Shown: positions 1-5,614 of the stretch, one piece after another
Numbering within the stretch: the stretch's first letter is position 1
Layout: every line of letters begins with the position of its first letter
Origin: Clostridia bacterium
GTDB lineage: Bacteria; Bacillota; Clostridia; Christensenellales; UBA1242
Assembly (NCBI GenBank): GCA_017473795.1
Contig: JAFUJE010000005.1
Span: forward strand, 1 to 5,614
DNA: 5,614 bases
Direction: 5' to 3'
Translations under genes and position numbers: made by a program
Notes under the pieces: generated by a model
Told to the model about the DNA's origin: nothing
The model's input: only the letters and a program-made list of their open reading frames with translations
Databases searched by the model: none

Positions 1-3000
1 CATTATCATCAAAATCAGGACTATTTAATAACCAGCCGGAATTAACACCTAAATTAGACATGAAAGAGAAACCATTACCACGTTGCATGGTTACGCTATC
101 AACAGTATTTGTATATTCATCAGGCGATAAATTTTTACGTGCTACCACCCCATTAACAGTTTCGCCACTAGAAATCTTAACTTCAAACTCGTTCAAACCT
201 TCTGCAACGTAAAAAGTCAACGTCGCACCATTAACATTTAACTTAAAATGGACAACAGAATTAATATCGCTACAGAATTTATCATTTACATTATCTTTTT
301 CAAAAATTTGATTCAAATCAATTTGGTATCGGCCATCAACATCTTCTTTTAGGCTTTTTTCAAATCCAATTTGTACTCCGTTGACAAACTTAGTCAAAAT
401 TGGCGTCGAAACTTCCTTTAAAGCATTCCAACCAAGGATAGTATATAAATCATCTAAATAATATACATTTGCTTTAATTTTTGAACCATATGTGTCTTGT
501 CCAAAAGTATACAACAAGGTTGCAAACAATTCGTCGCTTTTTTCACTAGGTAAAACCCAATTATATCCACCACGAGTATTACGTTGTCCACTATTTGCAT
601 CGTGAACACAGTCACTTTCCAAGTCTTTAATTTTTTCTTCAATATCACTTTCTGTGCCAACATAAAAAGTAATTAATTCATAGGTATCCGGTAAAACTAG
701 GTCACTCATACCATCGTTTTTAACGTATCGTAAACTATCACATGCATAAATAACTAATACGTAAACTCCCATAGAAGATTTTCCTTCAACAGGAGAAACA
801 TAAATTTTACCAGTTGTAGACTCTACTCGTGCATTAACACAGTCACCAATTAATAATTCGTTACTTGAATTTACCGAGAATGGTACTAATTCGAATTTGC
901 CGTTTTTCCATTCTGCATAGGCAATACCAAAATCTTGGTATCTTGCGTTGTTAGCAACTTCAACATCTATTTCTTTTTCAGCAAGTTTTTCTGCTTCCGA
1001 AACTAATTCCAAACAATTACCAGTACCCGCAATATATTTAATATCGTTATCTGATAATGCGATTTTATTTAAATTCGCTTTGTTAATCTTAACAGTAACA
1101 TTTACAGTATTACCACCAATATAATTGAAAATAAACGGAACATTTTCGGTTCCTTCTTGGCCATCTAAGTCAAAACCATCAAAACTATAATTTTTGTATA
1201 CTTTAAAACTAACATTAAAACTTTCGTCAACCAAATACTTCGCCGTAATTTTAAAATTATTTAACTTACTACCCTGTTCAAGAGCTACATTTTGGTTTAA
1301 AGGTTCAACAACATCAACATGCAAATAAGTATTATCTACAATCTTTTCCCCGTCTAATGAGGTCATTTCAAGTGTTAAATCCGCACTATCATTGATACCG
1401 TCCAAACTTACAACGATGTTTCCGCCAGCATCAACCTTTGATTTATCTGATTTAACTACTACGTTACCAACAGGATCAACAACTACGACATAAACCGTGA
1501 TATTTTCTCTCTTGTCAACGTATACAGAATTACTGTAAGCATGTAAACTAACTGAGCATTCATATAAACCTTCCGATAAATTTATTGCGTCAAACATTTT
1601 TGACGATTCGCTACTCTTGGTATTACCATTAACGTCAACAATTTTATCAAACATGGCAAAAGCACCGACATTAACACCCTGTGTGTCCACCGCAAATTCA
1701 TAAGCATATCCTTTACGGACATACACTGTACGCACATACTCATAACTTGTATCGTCAAAATCGGTAATAGTTTGATAAATTTTACCCCTGTTGTTACTAA
1801 TTACTGACATTGATAAGCTTTCTACAGTTGGATAAACACGCACATTAAAGGTAAATTTCTTACCATTAGGATATTCGATCGTTAACGGATAATCTTGATA
1901 ATATTCAATTGAACTTATATCACTGGCAGTAATGCTATAAGTTGTATAATATAAATTACCCGAACTTTTTGGAGTCGAAACAATAGTAAATGGCAAATCA
2001 CCACGGTTATCGGTAATTTTTCCCGTATTCCAACTTTGACTATATTTATACGCTACAGCATTACCATCTGCATCAATCTTATCAACGATTAAACCATAGA
2101 CATCAACTTGTTCCATGCTAAACTCTTGGTGTTTAGTGTCATAAACTAATGCAATTCCAGTTGCGCCATCACTAAATTCCACCAAATTATTTACTTCAAA
2201 TTCATCAATTGCACTAGTTACGTCTAAATTAATTTCACAAGTAGCGTGTTGTCCGTTTGTTAACACACTAACACTTTTAACACCTAATTTTAATGTCATA
2301 TTATTAGACAAGAAATCATCTGCCACTGCTGTTTTAACAAAAGACACTGAAAAAGTGTTTAAGTAATTCGTATAGTATTTATCGTTTTCAGCCGATAACG
2401 CAACCCAGTCATTAGTTTCAGCCGACCAATAACTAATATTTAAAACATCATACAGGCTAATATTCTGCGGATTGTTTTGAGGATTCCAGCCATATACACC
2501 TGATTTATTACCAGCATTACCCGCTTGATCATCAACAAGCAATTCAAATTCAACATCATTATCAAAGTTAACTGTTTTCTTGTTAAATGTATCTAACTTA
2601 AACGTATCACGATAATCACCAGTATAATAATCACCTTCATATTGGAAAGCATTAATTGTTTCTTTATCGGGTTTTAAATAGAAAGTTTCCGTACCATAAA
2701 TTTCAGATTCCTCAAACAAATGGAACTCATTACGTACACGCAAGAAAAAAGTATCTTTAATTTGTACATTTGCATCCGAACTATCACTGTAAGCAATTTC
2801 TTTACCATCTACAATCACGATTGGATAAGCCGTTACATTAATTGCTACCTCACCCAAGTTTTTAACTGTTGATATAGAACGTTCATAACGGGTTAAATGG
2901 TCAACACGAGCAATTTGTACATCTGCACTTTGAACAGAAAAACCATAATCGGAATATTGAGTTTTTTGACAATCTAACATAAACTCAAAAGTCGCACTAG

Positions 3001-3898
3001 AATATTCCGTGCGATTAGCAATTAAATCCCAAATTTTATCATCTTTAGAAGTCGCATCATGTGCATCAGTATTAATCATAATTTTGCTTACTGCCGGGAA
3101 AACATAACAAGGAATATCTACCCAGTGATCCATATCTGGCAATTTTGCTTGCAAATCAATGTACTGATCAACACATAAAGCATCATCTGTCACTGTTAAT
3201 ATGCCTTGCTCTAAAATCACTCCAGGATAGACTTTTTCCGGAGAACTTTCACTAATTGGCTTTAAACGATACTCAACAGGAAAACTATTTGGAGTATATT
3301 CACCTTTAATATCATCAGCATGTGCATAAAAATTAAATTTACTTAAAACATCGGTTGATAAGAGATTTAACCCATCAGCACCTTGCCGTACGCCAAAATG
3401 AGCCGTAGGAGCGACTTTCATATCTTTCGCTACCATTTTTACGGAAACGTTAACACCAATAGTTTTCGCCCCAGAATAGGTCGTAAACGTCATTGTAATT
3501 GGCGCTCCACCATTTTGCCCAGTGACTCTAAAAGTATTAACACCTGTATTTGCTGACTCTTCTTCTGGTGTTACACGGTCAACTGTAACCATACCGCTAT
3601 CAATCGAACTTTTATTTAATTCAACACGTCCATCTGAGTCTTCTGCTAAACCACCAACCGTAATCGTAAATTCAGTCGATGACAAAGGCGTTTCTACGAT
3701 GCGTAACTTTCCATCGGCAGTTTCATCCTTTTCCAACTCTATTTCTAATTCAATATTTGGTTTATCTACTGTTACAGTAACACTTCCATAAACATCTTTT
3801 TTCAAACCAGCATTTTGGAAAGCAAAAACAACACCAAAAACAGCAGCGATGGCAATGATGCTAACGATAAGTAAACTAGCAAGACCGCGTTTTTTCAA
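1..3898 (-). CDS. Very large exported surface protein with Ig-like beta modules, C-terminus cut by window edge
   Basis: One uninterrupted frame of 1299 codons runs to the window edge without a stop, so the true protein is longer. I do not recognise the family. Residues 1-4 are MKKR and residues 6-27 are hydrophobic, a signal peptide or N-terminal anchor; V24-F25-A26 is an acceptable signal peptidase I site. The rest has no further membrane segment and is beta-rich, high in Val, Thr, Asp, Asn and Tyr, with only about ten Cys. Several stretches resemble bacterial Ig-like (BIG2-type) modules: residues 39-160, 160-275, about 560-700 and 800-865, often ending in alternating V-x-V strands. Short charged, probably helical stretches lie near 964-980 and 1083-1097. 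No catalytic motif is evident. The start is TTG at 3898: an in-frame TAG lies at 3931-3929, no ATG occurs in frame before codon 103, and GGGGG sits 8 bases upstream. A dedicated promoter precedes it. Inferred role: cell-surface or matrix protein. Any sorting signal or anchor at the C-terminus is outside the window. The gene itself is certain; the domain reading is tentative. Confidence 0.9.
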   Translation of the reverse strand, partial: MKKRGLASLLIVSIIAIAAVFGVVFAFQNAGLKKDVYGSVTVTVDKPNIELEIELEKDETADGKLRIVETPLSSTEFTITVGGLAEDSDGRVELNKSSIDSGMVTVDRVTPEEESANTGVNTFRVTGQNGGAPITMTFTTYSGAKTIGVNVSVKMVAKDMKVAPTAHFGVRQGADGLNLLSTDVLSKFNFYAHADDIKGEYTPNSFPVEYRLKPISESSPEKVYPGVILEQGILTVTDDALCVDQYIDLQAKLPDMDHWVDIPCYVFPAVSKIMINTDAHDATSKDDKIWDLIANRTEYSSATFEFMLDCQKTQYSDYGFSVQSADVQIARVDHLTRYERSISTVKNLGEVAINVTAYPIVIVDGKEIAYSDSSDANVQIKDTFFLRVRNEFHLFEESEIYGTETFYLKPDKETINAFQYEGDYYTGDYRDTFKLDTFNKKTVNFDNDVEFELLVDDQAGNAGNKSGVYGWNPQNNPQNISLYDVLNISYWSAETNDWVALSAENDKYYTNYLNTFSVSFVKTAVADDFLSNNMTLKLGVKSVSVLTNGQHATCEINLDVTSAIDEFEVNNLVEFSDGATGIALVYDTKHQEFSMEQVDVYGLIVDKIDADGNAVAYKYSQSWNTGKITDNRGDLPFTIVSTPKSSGNLYYTTYSITASDISSIEYYQDYPLTIEYPNGKKFTFNVRVYPTVESLSMSVISNNRGKIYQTITDFDDTSYEYVRTVYVRKGYAYEFAVDTQGVNVGAFAMFDKIVDVNGNTKSSESSKMFDAINLSEGLYECSVSLHAYSNSVYVDKRENITVYVVVVDPVGNVVVKSDKSKVDAGGNIVVSLDGINDSADLTLEMTSLDGEKIVDNTYLHVDVVEPLNQNVALEQGSKLNNFKITAKYLVDESFNVSFKVYKNYSFDGFDLDGQEGTENVPFIFNYIGGNTVNVTVKINKANLNKIALSDNDIKYIAGTGNCLELVSEAEKLAEKEIDVEVANNARYQDFGIAYAEWKNGKFELVPFSVNSSNELLIGDCVNARVESTTGKIYVSPVEGKSSMGVYVLVIYACDSLRYVKNDGMSDLVLPDTYELITFYVGTESDIEEKIKDLESDCVHDANSGQRNTRGGYNWVLPSEKSDELFATLLYTFGQDTYGSKIKANVYYLDDLYTILGWNALKEVSTPILTKFVNGVQIGFEKSLKEDVDGRYQIDLNQIFEKDNVNDKFCSDINSVVHFKLNVNGATLTFYVAEGLNEFEVKISSGETVNGVVARKNLSPDEYTNTVDSVTMQRGNGFSFMSNLGVNSGWLLNSPDFDDN

Positions 3899-3927
3899 AT
3901 GTGTTTCCCCCAATGTTTTTCTTTCAT
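3895..3927 (-). other. Possible 10-codon leader ORF overlapping the TTG start
   Basis: Within the short 5' leader an ATG at 3927 opens a frame encoding MKEKHWGKHI and ends at TGA (3897-3895). The stop overlaps the TTG start of the large gene as TTGA, the geometry of translational coupling. It has no ribosome binding site, and the predicted transcript would begin only about eight bases before the ATG. An ORF this short can easily arise by chance, so this is recorded as a possibility only. Confidence 0.15.
3907..3911 (-). promoter_or_regulatory. Ribosome binding site of the large surface-protein gene (decides the TTG start)
   Basis: The minus strand reads GGGGG followed by AAACACAT and then TTG. 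The 8-base spacing is normal, and GGGGG can pair with the CCUCC of the 16S rRNA tail with one G-U wobble. It supports the TTG at 3898 over the only other upstream in-frame start, a TTG at 3913, which overlaps this site and has no binding site of its own at the right distance. Confidence 0.7.
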
Positions 3928-3941
3928 TCTAGTATGCCTAA

Positions 3942-3970
3942 ATTATATTTTTTATATGTCTAATCGTCAA
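3942..3970 (-). promoter_or_regulatory. Near-consensus sigma-70/sigma-A promoter for the large surface-protein gene
   Basis: On the minus strand the -35 box is TTGACG (3970-3965) and the -10 box is a perfect TATAAT (3947-3942), separated by exactly 17 bases of AT-rich spacer. Transcription would start about seven bases after the -10 box, near the A at 3935, giving a leader of about 37 bases before the TTG start. The -35 box begins 16 bases after the stop codon of the preceding gene, so the large gene can be transcribed independently of it. No clear operator repeat overlaps the boxes. Confidence 0.8.
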
Positions 3971-3986
3971 CTAAAAAACGCTACCC

Positions 3987-5540
3987 CTAAAACAAACTCA
4001 CTGTTTGTTTAGAGTACACATGCACTGCCCCGCTGACCGAACCAGATTTATTTATCACTTCATTAGCCACTAATTCAGCCTCGGTACTATTAGTTAACTT
4101 ATTATCATTGAATTTGTATTTCGAGGCGGCTTTAGTTGAACTGGCACCGTAAACATATAAATTAAAATTATTGCAGGTATTATCTAAACTGATATTAACA
4201 TTACCCCACTCATGATGACCGCTAACATAACCACCCGTCCAAATCTTACTCTCACCCACTACGTGGTTAAAATGAAGATTAACATTCGCAGCCCCGGCGC
4301 CATTTTGCCAATTTAAAACCTCGATTGAAGCAATACCATTAATACCCTTAATATTGATATCGCCATCATAACCAAGTACCGTTACACTACAATTACTTGC
4401 CGCATCAGCAAATTCAACATTAATATCATCTCCATTTGTTTGCGAACTATTAATGTCAACATTACCGTTTACCTTACTTAAATTAATACTACCTACACCA
4501 TAATTTTTTACGTCAACATTTCCACTTAATTCATCAACAGTCAATACTGCAGTTGCAACTGGTTTATCGATATAACCTGCCACAAACTTTAAGCCCCCAA
4601 CAATTTTATCAGCATTAAAATTACCATTCACTGTTCTAACCTCTGCCCCACCCTGCACACTGCCAACATTTACAGCAGCATCAAGAGTATGCACATAGAT
4701 ACTATCCACTTGATTCATGCTTAATCGTCCATTAAGACATTCAAATTTGACGTCGCCCGCACTATCCCCGCTAAAATCATTGTTATTACCGCTAATTTCA
4801 ACTTTGCCACCAATCTCTGTATTTATGGTTTGTTTTCCACTTTCACCAGTAACTATAACATCACCTGAAATCGGCGATTGACAAACAAGTTTTGTTTTGT
4901 TCGCATTCACGGTTATGCTACCGACCGAAATATTACTATTTGCCGGAATATTAACACTTGTAGCACTTTCCACAACCAACGAACCAATTTTCAAAGCATC
5001 AGTTGAACTTGCCGTATTATCAGCGAAAGAAAAATTCACATCACTGTAGCCATTTTGCAAAACAAAGTCATGCGTAAAACTATCACCCGTTGCACGGTGT
5101 GGTAAATTTATATGTACCGTAGTTGGTTTGTTTTTAAATACTACACCTGATGGCTCTAATACTTTTATTCGGTAATAAAGTTCTTCATTATAAATTGTTT
5201 GTGTCCATTCAATCAAAGTACGATTTAAGCTGTTAAAAGCAATCCCAGTTGCCGATTCGTTAACAACAATTGTCCCCTCTTCATCAGAATCGGCTTTTGA
5301 CATTTTAACTTCAATTTTTGTACCAGTACTATCCAAAATAAATTTGCCATTTGCGAAAGCGTCAGTCAAAACAGGATCACTATACACAATTTGCGTATCC
5401 CGCTCGTTCACGGATTTTGCCCCAAAGAAATTTAAATTAGGGAAAATAAAAAGGACTGCGGTTAAACCTCCCAATACCAAAGCACCGCACAGAAGGACTA
5501 AACCTATCATCGCAATTAAATTAATTAATTCACGCTTCAC
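3987..5540 (-). CDS. Membrane-anchored DUF4097-like (putative adhesin) beta-solenoid protein
   Basis: A complete 517-residue protein. Residues 1-4 (MKRE) are followed by one hydrophobic segment at about 8-33, which predicts an N-terminal anchor with the rest outside the membrane. Residues 45-170 form a mixed, less repetitive region. From about 185 to 465 the sequence is a series of short beta strands in a repeating G-[DN]-[VI]-x-[VI] pattern, for example SGDVIV (225), GGKVEIS (244), AGDVKFE (261), SGNVDVK (339), NGNVDIN (358) and DGDINIK (392), rich in Asn and Gly. This is the pattern of the DUF4097 putative-adhesin family, which stacks into a right-handed beta-solenoid; no active site is known or visible. 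The assignment is by pattern, not by a search. Residues 466-517 form a less regular tail with no LPxTG signal. The start is GTG at 5540, nine bases after the preceding stop, with no clear ribosome binding site, so translation may depend on coupling to the upstream gene. No promoter is visible in that gap, which suggests cotranscription. DUF4097 genes in Bacillota often sit with PadR regulators and DUF1700 genes, but neither is visible here. Confidence 0.85.
   Translation of the reverse strand: MKRELINLIAMIGLVLLCGALVLGGLTAVLFIFPNLNFFGAKSVNERDTQIVYSDPVLTDAFANGKFILDSTGTKIEVKMSKADSDEEGTIVVNESATGIAFNSLNRTLIEWTQTIYNEELYYRIKVLEPSGVVFKNKPTTVHINLPHRATGDSFTHDFVLQNGYSDVNFSFADNTASSTDALKIGSLVVESATSVNIPANSNISVGSITVNANKTKLVCQSPISGDVIVTGESGKQTINTEIGGKVEISGNNNDFSGDSAGDVKFECLNGRLSMNQVDSIYVHTLDAAVNVGSVQGGAEVRTVNGNFNADKIVGGLKFVAGYIDKPVATAVLTVDELSGNVDVKNYGVGSINLSKVNGNVDINSSQTNGDDINVEFADAASNCSVTVLGYDGDINIKGINGIASIEVLNWQNGAGAANVNLHFNHVVGESKIWTGGYVSGHHEWGNVNISLDNTCNNFNLYVYGASSTKAASKYKFNDNKLTNSTEAELVANEVINKSGSVSGAVHVYSKQTVSLF
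3990..4010 (-). repeat. Inverted repeat at the 3' end of the adhesin-like gene (weak stem-loop)
   Basis: The minus strand has a perfect 8-base inverted repeat, AAACAAAC and GTTTGTTT, around a 5-base AGTGA loop; allowing a one-base bulge the pairing extends to CTAAAC and GTTTTAG at the ends. It covers the last codons of the gene and reaches the stop codon. A run of six T residues (3978-3973) follows, but eleven bases beyond the perfect stem, and the stem is almost all A-T. It could slow polymerase or protect the mRNA end, but it is not a convincing intrinsic terminator. Confidence 0.35.
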
Positions 5541-5549
5541 ATTGCAAGT

Positions 5550-5614
5550 TTAACGTCTATCTTGAAAAAAAGCCACTAAAATGTTTTGTGCTTCATCATT
5601 AAGTTGAAACTCGA
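5550..5614 (-). CDS. C-terminal end of an unidentified upstream gene (partial)
   Basis: The minus strand enters the window in an open frame encoding EFQLNDEAQNILVAFFQDRR and then TAA (5552-5550). The amphipathic, helix-like composition with a charged end looks like a genuine protein C-terminus. The stop lies nine bases before the GTG of the adhesin-like gene on the same strand, typical operon spacing. Another minus-strand frame across this stretch stops early, at a TAG near 5578. Twenty residues are too few to name a family. A link to the DUF1700 or PadR genes often found beside DUF4097 genes cannot be confirmed. Confidence 0.6.
   Translation of the reverse strand, partial: EFQLNDEAQNILVAFFQDRR

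Noticed and set aside
454..663. Minus-strand open frame of 69 codons in another reading frame
   Set aside because: It overlaps the continuous large-gene frame on the same strand and its sequence is low in recognisable protein features; a shadow frame.
3522..3791. Plus-strand open frame of 89 codons
   Set aside because: It lies wholly inside the large minus-strand gene, has Ser/Thr/Val-rich sequence typical of an antisense shadow, and has no convincing start signal.
3973..4010. Intrinsic terminator after the adhesin-like gene
   Set aside because: The stem is nearly all A-T and the T-run is eleven bases away from its base, so the required GC-rich hairpin directly followed by T residues is missing.
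5475..5500. Possible lipoprotein signal (V-L-L-C at residues 15-18) in the adhesin-like protein
   Set aside because: The residue before the Cys is Leu, where lipoboxes need Gly, Ala or Ser, and the hydrophobic segment continues well past the Cys, which fits a membrane anchor better.
5344..5553. Plus-strand open frame of 69 codons
   Set aside because: It is antisense to the start of the adhesin-like gene and is rich in Lys and Thr as expected for the complement of its membrane segment; no supporting signals.
1..5614. CRISPR array, tRNA or rRNA, insertion sequence, or defence/toxin system
   Set aside because: Nearly the whole window is accounted for by two long coding frames; no regularly spaced direct repeats, cloverleaf-like segments, terminal inverted repeats with transposase, or nuclease/toxin motifs were seen.

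Overview
The window is AT-rich bacterial DNA with all genes on the minus strand, so it reads from high to low coordinates. The best guess is a low-GC Gram-positive (Bacillota-type) bacterium. The clues are AT-rich coding sequence, a near-consensus housekeeping promoter, a G-rich ribosome binding site, TTG and GTG start codons, and large N-terminally targeted surface proteins. TGA is used as a stop and TGG for Trp, so the standard bacterial code fits. No taxonomic marker gene is present, so this placement is an inference.

Layout in transcription order. (1) 5614-5550: the last 20 codons of a gene that enters from outside the window; it cannot be identified. (2) 5540-3987: nine bases later, a 517-residue protein with one N-terminal membrane segment and a long repetitive beta-strand exterior rich in 'G-D/N-V-x-I/V' strands, resembling the DUF4097 'putative adhesin' beta-solenoid family. 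(3) 3986-3899: an 88-base gap with a strong promoter (TTGACG, 17 bases, TATAAT) and a GGGGG ribosome binding site. (4) 3898-1: a very large open reading frame that runs off the window edge, with 1299 codons visible and no stop. It starts with a TTG codon and a signal sequence, followed by a long series of beta-rich, probably Ig-like extracellular modules of unknown function.

The two main genes both encode exported proteins facing the outside of the cell. The first is probably cotranscribed with the upstream gene. The second has its own promoter. A joint role at the cell surface (adhesion, matrix or envelope) is plausible but rests only on adjacency and predicted location. There are no RNA genes, CRISPR arrays, mobile-element genes or recognisable enzymes in the window.
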